Shown here one piece after another: positions 18,541-27,828 of a DNA stretch of 64,000 nt. The stretch lies in contig NZ_VWPH01000006.1 of assembly GCF_008630535.1 (NCBI RefSeq), positions 310,001-374,000 of the forward strand, in the 5' to 3' direction. The first letter of the stretch is position 1. Each line of letters opens with the position of its first letter. The notes under the pieces are model-generated. The model made no database searches and had not been told where the DNA came from. It saw only the letters and a list, made by a program, of their open reading frames with translations. Made by a program: the position numbers and the translations under genes. The stretch comes from Saccharopolyspora hirsuta. Its GTDB lineage: Bacteria > Actinomycetota > Actinomycetes > Mycobacteriales > Pseudonocardiaceae.

Positions 18541-20102
18541 CCGCGAACTCGCAGGAGCGGCGCGCTGTTCGCCGCGCGCTGATCGGCGTGTCGGACAAGT
18601 CGGGGCTGCTGGAGCTGGCCACCGGGCTGCACGCCGCCGGCGTGGAGATCGTGTCCACCGGCGGCACCGCCCGCACCATCGCGGCCGCGGGCGTGCCGGT
18701 GACCCCGGTCGAGGAGCTCACCGGTTTCCCGGAGGCGCTCGACGGCCGGGTCAAGACGCTGCACCCGCGGGTGCACGCGGGTCTGCTCGCCGACCTGCGC
18801 CGCCCGGAGCACGCCGACCAGCTGCGCGACCTGGACATCGCCCCGTTCGACCTGCTGGTGGTGAACCTGTACCCGTTCGTGCAGACGGTGGCCTCGGGCG
18901 CCGCTCCGGACGAGGTGATCGAGCAGATCGACATCGGCGGCCCGGCGATGGTGCGCGCCTCCGCCAAGAACCACGCGAACGTCGCGGTCGTCGTCGACCC
19001 GAGCCGCTACGAGTGGGTCCTCGAGCAGGTCCGCGAGGGCGGCTTCACGCTGGCCGACCGGGTCGAGCTGGCGGCCGCCGCGTTCCGGCACACCGCCTCC
19101 TACGACGTCGCGGTGGCGTCCTGGATGAGCAAGGTGCCGACCGGGGACGACTCGGTGTTCCCCGGCTGGATCGGCGAGACCTGGGAGCGCCGCTCCGCGC
19201 TGCGCTACGGCGAGAACCCGCACCAGCCCGCCGCGCTGTACGTCTCCGGCGGTGAGGCGACCGGTCTCGCGGCCGCGGCCCAGCTGCACGGCAAGGAGAT
19301 GTCCTACAACAACTACGTCGACGCCGACGCGGCCTGGCGCGCGGCGCACGACCACAGCGAGCCGTGCGTGGCGATCATCAAGCACGCCAACCCGTGCGGC
19401 ATCGCGGTGGCCGAGGACATCGCCGTGGCGCACCGCAAGGCGCACGAGTGCGACCCGGTCAGCGCCTACGGCGGCGTCATCGCGACGAACCGAGAGGTCA
19501 CGGTGGCGATGGCCGAGCAGGTCGCCGAGATCTTCACCGAGGTCATCGTGGCGCCCGGCTACGCCGACGGCGCGGTGGACGTGCTGAGCAAGAAGAAGAA
19601 CATCCGGATCCTGACCGCGCAGCCGCCCAAGAGCGGCCGGGTCGAGATGCGGGCGATCTCCGGCGGCATGCTGGTCCAGGGCTCCGACGCGATCGACGCC
19701 GAGGGCGACGACCCGGCCAACTGGACGCTGGCCGCAGGCTCCCCGGTGGACGACGCGACCCTGGCAGACCTGAAGTTCGCCTGGCGCGCCTGCCGCGCGG
19801 TGAAGTCCAACGCGATCCTGCTGGCCGACGACGGGGCCACGGTCGGCGTGGGCATGGGCCAGGTGAACCGGGTCGACTCGGCGCGCCTGGCGGTGTCCAG
19901 GGCGGGTGACCGGGCCAAGGGTTCGGTGGCCGCGTCCGACGCGTTCTTCCCGTTCGCCGACGGTCCGCAGGTGCTGCTGGACGCCGGGGTGCGCGCCATC
20001 GTGCAGCCCGGCGGTTCGGTCCGGGACGCCGACACCATCGCGGCGGCGGAGGCGGCCGGTGTGCCGCTCTACTTCACCGGGACGCGCCACTTCGCGCACT
20101 GA
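18537..20102 (+). CDS. purH: AICAR transformylase/IMP cyclohydrolase
   Basis: Bifunctional last enzyme of IMP synthesis, 521 aa. The N-terminal IMP cyclohydrolase (MGS-like) region begins [17 protein letters not shown] and includes [16 protein letters not shown]. The C-terminal formyltransferase contains [14 protein letters not shown], the substrate-site [10 protein letters not shown] and the [10 protein letters not shown] segment. GTG start overlapping the purN stop, with GGAAGGTGA upstream, so translation is coupled. Part of the purine pathway with purN. Confidence 0.96.
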   Translation: MTANSQERRAVRRALIGVSDKSGLLELATGLHAAGVEIVSTGGTARTIAAAGVPVTPVEELTGFPEALDGRVKTLHPRVHAGLLADLRRPEHADQLRDLDIAPFDLLVVNLYPFVQTVASGAAPDEVIEQIDIGGPAMVRASAKNHANVAVVVDPSRYEWVLEQVREGGFTLADRVELAAAAFRHTASYDVAVASWMSKVPTGDDSVFPGWIGETWERRSALRYGENPHQPAALYVSGGEATGLAAAAQLHGKEMSYNNYVDADAAWRAAHDHSEPCVAIIKHANPCGIAVAEDIAVAHRKAHECDPVSAYGGVIATNREVTVAMAEQVAEIFTEVIVAPGYADGAVDVLSKKKNIRILTAQPPKSGRVEMRAISGGMLVQGSDAIDAEGDDPANWTLAAGSPVDDATLADLKFAWRACRAVKSNAILLADDGATVGVGMGQVNRVDSARLAVSRAGDRAKGSVAASDAFFPFADGPQVLLDAGVRAIVQPGGSVRDADTIAAAEAAGVPLYFTGTRHFAH

Positions 20103-20117
20103 CCCGGGAGCACTCCG

Positions 20118-20158
20118 AGCGGTGCGGGCGGCCTCGGCCGTCCGCACCGCTTGCTTTT
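20118..20158 (+). terminator. Terminator after purH
   Basis: A 10-bp stem AGCGGTGCGG / CCGCACCGCT with inner pairing, followed by TGCTTTT. Confidence 0.8.
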
Positions 20159-20424
20159 CCGGGGCGGAGCGTCCGGCGAGGTGCTGGTGGAGCTGGTTCG
20201 TGCGCATGGGAAACCTCCGTGCTGGGTGGGGAAGAACGTGCGTCGCGCAGCGCTGCCTCCGCTGTCCGGGGCCGGATCATCAGGGCGTCGGAAACCCGGG
20301 TCTCGCGGTGCCCGGCGGGGCTGTGCCGGAGCCGTTGCTGAGGTGGTCCGGACGGGCCCGGGAGCGCGGTCGCTGATCAAGTTGTAGCGGCTGTTTCCGG
20401 TTGGCTCAGCCGAATTTCGGGAGA

Positions 20425-20440
20425 TCGAACAAATGTTCAC
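20425..20440. promoter_or_regulatory. LexA (SOS) box 1 upstream of imuA'
   Basis: TCGAACAAATGTTCAC matches the actinobacterial LexA site TCGAAC-N4-GTTCGA at 10 of 12 defined positions. It lies 72 bases upstream of the perfect box. Confidence 0.6.
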
Positions 20441-20496
20441 CCAATCTGGCTACGGGCCTTGACGAGGGGGTGCCGGGCGGGGTTTACTTGTCTTGT

Positions 20497-20512
20497 TCGA
20501 ACTGAGGTTCGA
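20497..20512. promoter_or_regulatory. LexA (SOS) box 2 upstream of imuA', perfect match
   Basis: TCGAACTGAGGTTCGA is a 12/12 match to the LexA consensus of mycobacteria and relatives. It is about 160 bases upstream of the imuA' start, implying a leader; no gene is seen in the 20159-20670 gap otherwise. Confidence 0.92.
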
Positions 20513-20670
20513 GTTGGAGCAGTCGGTGTCGGGGTCGACTGGTCCGTCGGATCCGGCGCTGCGTTCGGGTGCAGGCGCAGTGCTGGTTCCACCGCTGTCT
20601 TCCCCACAGCGGCTTGGTGGGTGCCCGCGCCGGGGTCGGGCACCCACGTGCACGATGTGGGGAGGCAGCG

Positions 20671-21387
20671 ATGTCCGCGATGGCGTCTTCGACGGCGCCG
20701 GGCGCGTCCGCGGTTTACGGGGTGTCCGCGGGTGTGCCGGTGGTCGAAGCGGGTGGCGTTCCCGGAGCGGGCCGGGTGCTGCCCACGCGGACGGAACTCG
20801 CCGCCGTGCTGCCATGGCCAGGTTTGCGCCGTGGCAGCACGGTGGCGGTGCACGGATCTGTCTCGCTGCTCTTCGCGCTGCTCGCCGAGGCGACCGCCAA
20901 CGGCTCGTGGGCCGCGGTGGTGGGGTTGTCCGGGATCAGCCTGGTCGCTGCGGCGGAAGCCGGTGTGGAGCTGGCCAGGCTCGCGGTGGTTCCGCGGCCG
21001 GGCGGTGACCCGGCCGGGGTGGTCGCCGCGCTGCTCGACGGCGTGGACCTGGTCGCCGTCGGTGGCACTCGGAACATCGCGGACTCGGACGCCCGGCGGC
21101 TGTCTGCGCGGGCGCGCAACCGGGGTTCGGTGCTGCTGCCGTTCGGCCCGTGGGCGGGTGCCGAGGTGCAGCTGCGCTGCGCTGACGCCAGCTGGCGCGG
21201 ACTCGGGCAGGGCCATGGCTACCTGCGGGAACGCGCTGTCACGGTGCACGCAGGCGGACGCGGTGCGGCGTCCCGCCCGCGTTCGTGCCGACTCCTGCTC
21301 CCGGCGCGCGACGGCGCTGTCGGTGTTCCAGCGGGCGAACCCGCGGAGATCGCGCGGCCCCGGCTGCGCTCGGTGGTGGGGTGCTAG
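20671..21387 (+). CDS. imuA': ImuA' accessory protein of the DnaE2 mutasome
   Basis: 238-aa RecA/SulA-like protein of the SOS-induced translesion complex ImuA'-ImuB-DnaE2. Visible are the conserved entry VLPTRTELAAVLPWPGLRRGSTVAVHG and the RecA-like strand WAAVVGLSGISLVAAAEAGVELARLAVVP. The Walker A motif of RecA is not conserved, as usual in this family. ATG with GGAGG nine bases upstream. It is followed two bases later by imuB and preceded by two LexA boxes. Confidence 0.85.
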   Translation: MSAMASSTAPGASAVYGVSAGVPVVEAGGVPGAGRVLPTRTELAAVLPWPGLRRGSTVAVHGSVSLLFALLAEATANGSWAAVVGLSGISLVAAAEAGVELARLAVVPRPGGDPAGVVAALLDGVDLVAVGGTRNIADSDARRLSARARNRGSVLLPFGPWAGAEVQLRCADASWRGLGQGHGYLRERAVTVHAGGRGAASRPRSCRLLLPARDGAVGVPAGEPAEIARPRLRSVVGC

Positions 21388-21389
21388 CG

Positions 21390-23054
21390 ATGCCGCCTCG
21401 TCGACTCGTCGTGTGGTGCCCGGACTGGCCGGTGGTCGCCGCGGCTCGGGCGGCCGAACTCGGTCCGCTGGTGCCCACCGCGGTGTTCGCGGCCAACCGG
21501 GTGGTGGCCTGCTCCGCGACGGCCCGGGACAGCGGGGTGCGGCGCGGCATGCGCCGCCGCGAAGCGCAGAGCCGCTGCCCGGACCTGGTGGTCTGCGAGC
21601 ACGATCCGGACCGGGATGCGCGGTTGTTCGAGCCGGTCGTGGCCGCGATCGAGGACATGATGCCGGGAGTGGAGATCATCCGCCCGGGGCTGGTGGCCGT
21701 CCCGGCGCGGGGTCCGGCGCGCTACTTCGGGTCCGAGGAGGGCGCCGCCGAGCGGGTCATCGACAAGATCGACGCGCAGGTCGGGGTCGAGTGCCAGGTG
21801 GGCATCGCGGACGGGCTGTTCGCGGCGGTCCTGGCCGCTCGGCGCGGCCAGCTGGTCGCGCCCGGGTTGAGTCCGGAGTTCCTCGCGCCGCTGGCCGTCG
21901 ACGAGATCGACCAGCTCGCCGACCGGCTCAGCGGTCGGCAGGCGGCGGGCCGGGCGGAGCTGGTGGACCTGTTGCGCCGCTTGGGGATTCGCACGCTGGG
22001 CCAGTTCGCCGCGCTGGATCCGGCGGACGTCGCGACGAGGTTCGGGCGGTCCGCGCTGGCGATGCACCGCGCGGCCGCCGGGCGGGAGGAGCGGCCGGTG
22101 CTCCGGCGCCAGCCACCGCCGGACCTGGTGGTGTCCGAGCAGCTCGACCCACCGGTGGACCGGGTGGACCGGGCGGCTTTCGCGGCCAAGGCGCTGGCGG
22201 ACCTGCTGCACGCCAGGCTCGGCGAGCTCGGTCTGGCGTGCACCCGCCTGGGGATTTCGGCGCGCACCGAGCACGGCGAGGAGCTCGACCGGGTGTGGCG
22301 GTGCGCGGAGCCGCTGACCCCGGCGGCCACCGCGGACCGGGTTCGGTGGCAGCTCGACGGTTGGCTGAACGGACGCAGCGGGTCGTCGCGCCCGACGGCC
22401 GGGGTGAGCGTGCTGAGCCTCCGCCCGGAGGAGGTCGTCGGAGCGGGCGGGCTGCAGCTCGACCTGCTCAGCGCCGCGACCGGTGAGGCGGACGCCCGCG
22501 CCGGCCGCGCGTTCGCCCGGGTGCAGGGCATGCTCGGGCCGGAGGCGGTGCTGACCGGGATCCTCGACGGCGGCCGGGACCTGCGCGATCGGGTGCGGTT
22601 CGTGCCCTGGGGCGACGAGCGCCGCCCGGCGCTGGCGCCGGACCGCCCGTGGCCGGGGCGGATCCCGGCCCCGTCGCCGTCGGTGGTTCCGGATTCGCCG
22701 TGGCCTGCGGAAGTGCTCGATGCCGAGGGGCGGTCGGTGGGGATCACCGACCGGGACCGGCTCACCGCCGCGCCGCACCGCGTCGAGGTGGCGGGCGGGC
22801 GGTCCCGCGCGGTGTCGCGCTGGGCCGGGCCGTGGCCGGTGACCGAGCGCTGGTGGGTGGAGCTGCTGGCCGTCGCCGCCGGGCAGACGGCACCGGCGAC
22901 GCAGGTGCCGCCGCGGTCGTCGGTGCGGATCCAGGTGGTGCTCGAAGCGGACTCCGGGCCGGGAGCGCCGGAGGCCGAGCTCGACCCCGGCGAGGTGGCC
23001 CTGCTGCTGGTGCACGAGCAGGGGCGTTGGTGGGTGCAGGGGGCCTACCGATAG
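21390..23054 (+). CDS. imuB: ImuB, inactive Y-family polymerase scaffold
   Basis: 554-aa Y-family-like protein. It begins RRLVVWCPDWPVVAAARAA where active polymerases have a catalytic Asp motif; here the acidic metal ligands are not conserved (for example PDLVVCEHDPDRDA region), consistent with the known non-catalytic role as adaptor. A helix-hairpin-helix segment (LVDLLRRLGIRTLGQFAALDPADVATRFG) is present near 200. A clamp-binding-like LQLDLLS near 370 fits recruitment to the beta clamp. The frame also has a GTG nine bases upstream of the chosen ATG. Operon with imuA' (two-base gap). Confidence 0.9.
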   Translation: MPPRRLVVWCPDWPVVAAARAAELGPLVPTAVFAANRVVACSATARDSGVRRGMRRREAQSRCPDLVVCEHDPDRDARLFEPVVAAIEDMMPGVEIIRPGLVAVPARGPARYFGSEEGAAERVIDKIDAQVGVECQVGIADGLFAAVLAARRGQLVAPGLSPEFLAPLAVDEIDQLADRLSGRQAAGRAELVDLLRRLGIRTLGQFAALDPADVATRFGRSALAMHRAAAGREERPVLRRQPPPDLVVSEQLDPPVDRVDRAAFAAKALADLLHARLGELGLACTRLGISARTEHGEELDRVWRCAEPLTPAATADRVRWQLDGWLNGRSGSSRPTAGVSVLSLRPEEVVGAGGLQLDLLSAATGEADARAGRAFARVQGMLGPEAVLTGILDGGRDLRDRVRFVPWGDERRPALAPDRPWPGRIPAPSPSVVPDSPWPAEVLDAEGRSVGITDRDRLTAAPHRVEVAGGRSRAVSRWAGPWPVTERWWVELLAVAAGQTAPATQVPPRSSVRIQVVLEADSGPGAPEAELDPGEVALLLVHEQGRWWVQGAYR

Positions 23055-23056
23055 GC

Positions 23057-23072
23057 ACGAACACTCGTTCGA
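23057..23072. promoter_or_regulatory. LexA box 1 upstream of dnaE2
   Basis: ACGAACACTCGTTCGA matches the LexA consensus at 11 of 12 defined positions, starting three bases after the imuB stop. Confidence 0.75.
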
Positions 23073-23105
23073 GTGGTTTGCCGGTTTTTCGGTGGCATGG
23101 TCGTT

Positions 23106-23121
23106 TCGAACTGGAGTTCAC
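23106..23121. promoter_or_regulatory. LexA box 2 upstream of dnaE2
   Basis: TCGAACTGGAGTTCAC matches at 10 of 12 positions and ends eight bases before the dnaE2 ATG. Repressor bound here would cover the start region, so dnaE2 seems to have its own SOS promoter besides any read-through from imuB. Confidence 0.65.
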
Positions 23122-23129
23122 TGGTTGTC

Positions 23130-26100
23130 ATGAGTTGGTTCAACCCTCCCCAGACCTGGTCGGAATTGGAGACCGCGCTTTCCGGCCGGCCCCTGTCCGC
23201 CGATGGGCGAGGGGCCCGCGACGAGCGGCACCCCGGCGACGGGGGCGACGGTCCGGAGTGGACTCGGCAGGGCGCCGAGCGCCGGTCCGACGTCACGCCC
23301 GAGGTGCCGTCGGTGCCGTACGCGGAGCTGCACGCGCACTCCAACTTCAGCTTCCTGGACGGGGCGAGCCACCCGGAGGAGCTGGTGGCGGAGGCGGCGC
23401 GGCTGGGTCTGGAGGCGATCGCGCTCACCGACCACGACGGGCTGTACGGGGTGGTGCGCTTCGCCGAGGCCGCCGCCGAGCACGGGGTGCGCACGGTGTT
23501 CGGTGCGGAGCTGAGCCTGGGGCTCAGCGCGCCGCAGAACGGGGTGGCCGACCCGGAAGGTCGGCACCTGCTGGTGCTGGCCCGGGACCCCGTCGGCTAC
23601 GCGAGCCTGTGCCGGGCGATCAGCGAGGCGCAGTTGGCCGGGGAGGAGAAGGGGCGCCCCGTCTACGAGCTGGAGAAGCTCGCCGCCGCCGCTGCGGGGC
23701 GTTGGCAGGTGCTCACCGGCTGCTGGAAGGGGACGGTGCCAGCCGCGCTCGCGGCGGGCGGGTTCGACGCCGCGGCAGCGGAGTTGGACAGGTTGGTCGC
23801 GCTGTTCGGCGCGGACCACGTCGCGGTGGAGCTCACCGACCACGGACTGCCCGAGGACTCCGAGCGCAACGATGCGCTGGCCGAGCTGGCCGCCCGCGCC
23901 GGTGTGCCCACGGTGGCCAGCACCGGGGCGCACCTCGCCCGGCCGCAGCAGGCCAGGCTGGCCGGTGTGGTCGCCGCGATCCGGGCCCGCCGCAGCCTGG
24001 ACGAGATGGACGGCTGGCTGCCCGCCTGGGCGGGCAACTACCTGCGTTCCGGTGCCGAGATGGCGGAGTTGTTCGCGCGCTACCCGGGAGCCGTGCAGCG
24101 AGCCGCCGAACTCGGCAAGGAGTGCGCCTTCGACCTGGATCTGGTGGCGCCGCAGCTGCCGCCGTTCCCCGTGCCGGAGGGGCGGACCGAGGCGAGCTGG
24201 CTGCGCGAGCTGACCTACCGGGGCGCGCTGCAGCGGTACGGCCTGCCGCAGCAGAACCCCGAGGCCTACCGGCAGATCGAGCACGAGCTGGCGGTGATCG
24301 AGCAGCTGGAGTTCCCCGGCTACTTCCTGATCGTGCAGGACATCGTGGAGTTCTGCCGCAACCACGGGATCCTGTGCCAGGGCAGGGGATCGGCGGCGAA
24401 CTCGGCGGTGTGCTTCGCGCTGCGGATCACCAACGCGGACCCGGTCCGCTACCAGCTGCTCTTCGAGCGGTTCCTGGCCCCGGAGCGGGACGGTCCGCCG
24501 GACATCGACCTGGACATCGAGTCGGACCGCCGGGAGGAGGTGATCCAGTACGTCTACCGCAAGTACGGCCGGATGCACGCCGCCCAGGTGGCGAACGTGA
24601 TCAGCTACCGGCCGCGCTCCGCGGTGCGCGACGTCGCCCGCGCCCTCGGCTACTCGCCCGGGCAGCAGGACGCCTGGAGCAAGGAGATCGAGCACTGGGG
24701 ACCGCTGCCGGAGGACTCCGAGATCCCCGGCCCGGTGCGGGAGCTGGCCGGGGAGCTGATGGGGTTCCCGCGGCACCTGGGCATCCACTCCGGCGGGATG
24801 GTGATCTGCCACCAGCCGGTCAGCGAGGTCTGCCCCGTGGAGTGGGCGCGGATGCCCGGCCGCACGGTCCTGCAGTGGGACAAGGACGACTGCGCGGAGG
24901 CCGGTCTGGTCAAGTTCGACCTGCTGGGGCTGGGCATGCTCTCGGCGCTGCGCTACGCCACCGAGATGGTCCGCGAGCACCACGGGGTGGAGGTCGACCT
25001 CGGCGAGCTGGACCTGGCCGACGACGCGGTCTACGAGATGCTGCGCCGGGCCGACGCGGTCGGGGTGTTCCAGGTGGAGAGCCGGGCGCAGCTGGCCACG
25101 CTGCCGCGGCTGAAGCCCCGGGAGTTCTACGACCTGGTGGTCGAGGTGGCGCTGATCCGGCCGGGGCCGATCCAGGGCGGCTCGGTGCACCCCTACATCC
25201 GCCGCCGCAACGGCGAGGAGGAGTGGGATTTCGAGCACGAGCTGATGGCCGGGGCGCTGGCGAAGACCTACGGGGTCCCGCTGTTCCAGGAACAGCTGAT
25301 GCAGCTGGCGGTGGACGTGGCAGGGTTCTCCCCGGCGGAGGCCGACCAGCTGCGGCGGGCGATGGGGGCCAAGCGGTCCGAGGAGCGGATGGCCCGGCTC
25401 AAGGGGCGGTTGTTCGAGGGGATGGCGGCCAATGGCATCTCCGGCGAGCTGGCCGAGCAGATCTACCGGCGGATGCTGGCCTTCGCCAACTACGGCTTCC
25501 CGGAGAGCCACGCGTTGAGCTTCGCGCTGCTGGTGTTCGCCAGCGCGTGGTTCAAGCACTACTACCCGGCGGCTTTCTGCGCCGCCCTGCTCAAGGCGCA
25601 GCCGATGGGGTTCTACTCGCCGCAGTCGCTGGTCGCGGACGCCCGGCGGCACGGTGTGCGGGTGCGCGGACCGGACGTCAACGCGAGCCGGGTGAAGGCA
25701 GACCTGGAGCCCGATGCCGCCAGCGAGGGGCGGCAGGCGGTGCGGCTCGGGTTGGCTTCGGTGCGCGGGCTGGGCGACGGTGCCGAGAAGCTGGTCGCCG
25801 AGCGGGCGGCGAACGGCCCGTACACCGGCATGGCCGATGTGGCTCGGCGCGCGGAGTTGACCGCGGCGCAGATGGAGGCGTTGGCGACGGCCGGAGCGTT
25901 CGGTTGCTTCGGGCTGTCCCGGCGCGAGGCGCTGTGGAACGCCGCAGCTGCGGCCGGTGATCGTTCGGACCGGTTGCCGGGGACCACGGCCTCGGCGGCG
26001 GCTCCGGCCCTGCCGGGCATGGACGGCGTCGACGTGGCTGCGGCGGATGTCTGGGCCACCGGGGTTTCCCCGGACAGCTTCCCGCTGCAGTTCGTGCGGT

Positions 26101-26432
26101 CCAAGTTGGACTCGATCGGTGCGCTGCCGGCGGAACGTCTGTCCGAAGTGGAGCACGGGACCAGGGTGCTGGTCGGTGGTGCGGTGACGCACCGGCAGCG
26201 ACCGGCCACCGCGGGCGGGATCACGTTCCTGAACCTGGAGGACGAGACGGGCATGGTCAACGTCATGTGCTCGCCGGGTTTGTGGGCGAAGTACCGCAAA
26301 GTCGGGCGCTCCAGCGCGGCACTGCTGGTGCGCGGAATCGTGGAGCGAGCGGAGGGGGTGATCAATCTCAGAGCTGACCGGCTGCAGAAGTTGGAGGTAC
26401 GCATCCCCTCGACCTCTCGCGACTTCCACTAG
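23130..26432 (+). CDS. dnaE2: Error-prone DNA polymerase III alpha subunit DnaE2
   Basis: C-family polymerase, 1100 aa, responsible for SOS mutagenesis with ImuA' and ImuB. It begins MSWFNPPQTWSELE, close to mycobacterial DnaE2. The PHP domain starts YAELHAHSNFSFLDGASHPEEL (about 68) and continues with LTDHDGLYGVVRF. The polymerase active site is PDIDLDIESDRREEV, with the finger segment FQVESRAQLATLPRLKPR. The OB-fold near 1000-1080 reads GGAVTHRQRPATAGGITFLNLEDETG. The ATG has no clear ribosome binding site and lies just after a LexA box. Length and motifs look intact. Confidence 0.96.
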   Translation: MSWFNPPQTWSELETALSGRPLSADGRGARDERHPGDGGDGPEWTRQGAERRSDVTPEVPSVPYAELHAHSNFSFLDGASHPEELVAEAARLGLEAIALTDHDGLYGVVRFAEAAAEHGVRTVFGAELSLGLSAPQNGVADPEGRHLLVLARDPVGYASLCRAISEAQLAGEEKGRPVYELEKLAAAAAGRWQVLTGCWKGTVPAALAAGGFDAAAAELDRLVALFGADHVAVELTDHGLPEDSERNDALAELAARAGVPTVASTGAHLARPQQARLAGVVAAIRARRSLDEMDGWLPAWAGNYLRSGAEMAELFARYPGAVQRAAELGKECAFDLDLVAPQLPPFPVPEGRTEASWLRELTYRGALQRYGLPQQNPEAYRQIEHELAVIEQLEFPGYFLIVQDIVEFCRNHGILCQGRGSAANSAVCFALRITNADPVRYQLLFERFLAPERDGPPDIDLDIESDRREEVIQYVYRKYGRMHAAQVANVISYRPRSAVRDVARALGYSPGQQDAWSKEIEHWGPLPEDSEIPGPVRELAGELMGFPRHLGIHSGGMVICHQPVSEVCPVEWARMPGRTVLQWDKDDCAEAGLVKFDLLGLGMLSALRYATEMVREHHGVEVDLGELDLADDAVYEMLRRADAVGVFQVESRAQLATLPRLKPREFYDLVVEVALIRPGPIQGGSVHPYIRRRNGEEEWDFEHELMAGALAKTYGVPLFQEQLMQLAVDVAGFSPAEADQLRRAMGAKRSEERMARLKGRLFEGMAANGISGELAEQIYRRMLAFANYGFPESHALSFALLVFASAWFKHYYPAAFCAALLKAQPMGFYSPQSLVADARRHGVRVRGPDVNASRVKADLEPDAASEGRQAVRLGLASVRGLGDGAEKLVAERAANGPYTGMADVARRAELTAAQMEALATAGAFGCFGLSRREALWNAAAAAGDRSDRLPGTTASAAAPALPGMDGVDVAAADVWATGVSPDSFPLQFVRSKLDSIGALPAERLSEVEHGTRVLVGGAVTHRQRPATAGGITFLNLEDETGMVNVMCSPGLWAKYRKVGRSSAALLVRGIVERAEGVINLRADRLQKLEVRIPSTSRDFH

Positions 26433-26798
26433 CTGGTTGGTTCCGCACTCGTTTCGCGCAGCGGTGCGGGTTGCGGAATCAGCCGTCTGGCAGCCAACCC
26501 GATTCGGCGTCGATCGGCCCGACCGGCAGCGGATGAACACCACTCCCTCCCAGGGTGTTGCTTCCGGCCATCGTTCGGGCGGTCCAGGAACGCCGGGGTC
26601 CGGGCGCGGTGAACCCACCGGCGCCGCGCTCGGGCCCACCCGAGGACCGTTCTCGGTCTTGATCGCCGTCCTAACCGGGGCGCAGCCGCTCAGCACGGGG
26701 GCCTCGACGTAGAGCTCGCGTTGGCGAGCAGCTCCGGCGCTGCCCTGCGATCAGGCAGCCGCTGAGCTACCCGCCACGGCGAGTCCGGTTGCCGGTGC
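26433..26798. other. Gap after dnaE2
   Basis: No supported gene. A 59-codon frame from 26533 has no homologue I know and Pro/Gly-rich translation. A stretch near 26712-26790 looks weakly tRNA-like on the minus strand but lacks a T-arm (see rejected items). Confidence 0.3.
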
Positions 26799-27767
26799 TC
26801 AGGCGTGCTCGCCGTGGTTCCGCGTGCTCGCGCCGTTGAACCGATTGCCCAGTTTCCGCAGGTGTTCCGCTAGTTCAGGAGGTGATTCGACTTCGAAGTC
26901 GACATCGAGCATGCCCACCACGAGCGCGACGAGGTCGTAGGAGTCCGAGGCGAGTTCCACGCGGCACGTGCTCTCGTCCACCGGCGTCACGATGCCGTCG
27001 ATCCGGCCGTCGATGTCCGCTGCGGGTGCGTGCACGAGCAGCTGCGAACGCAGCGGCCACATCGCGAAGCCCATCGTTCTGCGCAGGTAGGCCGCGACGT
27101 CGCCGTCCGGAGGTTCGCGGTGCGCGAAGCGCGGGCCGTTGGGGGTGCGCAGCGTCATCCGGTCCACCCGGAAGGTGCGCCAGGAGGTTCGCTCGACGTC
27201 CCAGCCGACCAGGTACCACTTCCGCCCCCAGCAGATGAGGCGGTGCGGTTCGACGTTGCGCCGCGACGCGACGCCGTGGTGGTCGAGGTAGTCGAACCGC
27301 AGCGTTTCCGCGGCGCGGATGGCGGTTGAGATCGCGGTGAGCGCCGTCGCCCGCACGCCCGGCTCGGTGCCGGGCGACATGGTGACGACCGCGTTCTTCA
27401 ACGTGGTGACCCGGTGGCGCAGCCTGGACGGCAGGACCTGTTCGAGCTTGCTCAGGGCCCGCAGCGAGGCTTCCTCGGCCCCGGCGACGTGACCGGCCGC
27501 CGCGGTGTGCAGGCCGACCGCGACGGCGACCGCTTCGTCGTCGTCGAGCAGGAGCGGCGGCAGCGAGGCGCCGGGCCCGAGCCGGTAGCCGCCGTTCGGG
27601 CCGATCGTGGTGTGCACCGGGTAGCCGAGGTCGCGCAGCCGCTCGACGTCGCGCCGCACGGTCCGGGTGGTGACCTCGAGGCGTTCGGCCAGTTCCGTAC
27701 CTGACCAGTCGCGGCCCATCTGCAGCAGCGACAGCATCCGGAGCAGGCGGGCGGGTGTTGCCAGCAT
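26799..27767 (-). CDS. HTH-WYL domain transcriptional regulator
   Basis: 322-aa YafY/DeoR-like regulator. N-terminal winged [48 protein letters not shown], followed by GPNGGYRLG. The WYL ligand-sensing domain runs from about 140 with [22 protein letters not shown] and [26 protein letters not shown]-terminal WCX extension completes it. The ATG at 27767 follows AGGGTGGA; the frame open to 27905 is antisense of the neighbouring gene. Divergent from the epoxide hydrolase gene 61 bases away, with a perfect palindrome between, so it probably regulates that gene. Confidence 0.88.
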   Translation of the reverse strand: MLATPARLLRMLSLLQMGRDWSGTELAERLEVTTRTVRRDVERLRDLGYPVHTTIGPNGGYRLGPGASLPPLLLDDDEAVAVAVGLHTAAAGHVAGAEEASLRALSKLEQVLPSRLRHRVTTLKNAVVTMSPGTEPGVRATALTAISTAIRAAETLRFDYLDHHGVASRRNVEPHRLICWGRKWYLVGWDVERTSWRTFRVDRMTLRTPNGPRFAHREPPDGDVAAYLRRTMGFAMWPLRSQLLVHAPAADIDGRIDGIVTPVDESTCRVELASDSYDLVALVVGMLDVDFEVESPPELAEHLRKLGNRFNGASTRNHGEHA

Positions 27768-27784
27768 TCGTCCACCCTGGCAGA

Positions 27785-27811
27785 GGAGCAGGACCGGAGC
27801 TGTCCTGCTCC
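27785..27811. promoter_or_regulatory. Operator-like inverted repeat between WYL regulator and epoxide hydrolase
   Basis: GGAGCAGGAC (27785-27794) and GTCCTGCTCC (27802-27811) form a perfect 10-bp inverted repeat with a 7-base spacer, exactly in the divergent 61-base gap. It is a likely site for the WYL regulator; it could also act as a leader hairpin. Confidence 0.55.
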
Positions 27812-27828
27812 GGCGGGAGGCTGCGCGC

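Noticed and set aside
23118..26696. Long minus-strand frame opposite dnaE2
   Set aside because: Same artefact of third-position GC bias; the plus strand encodes an intact polymerase.
26712..26790. tRNA-like sequence on the minus strand (GGCGGGTAGCTCAGCGG followed by a CTGCC/GGCAG stem)
   Set aside because: The anticodon loop would have nine bases, there is no GGTTCRA T-arm and the acceptor ends do not pair. Treated as chance or at most a decayed tRNA.
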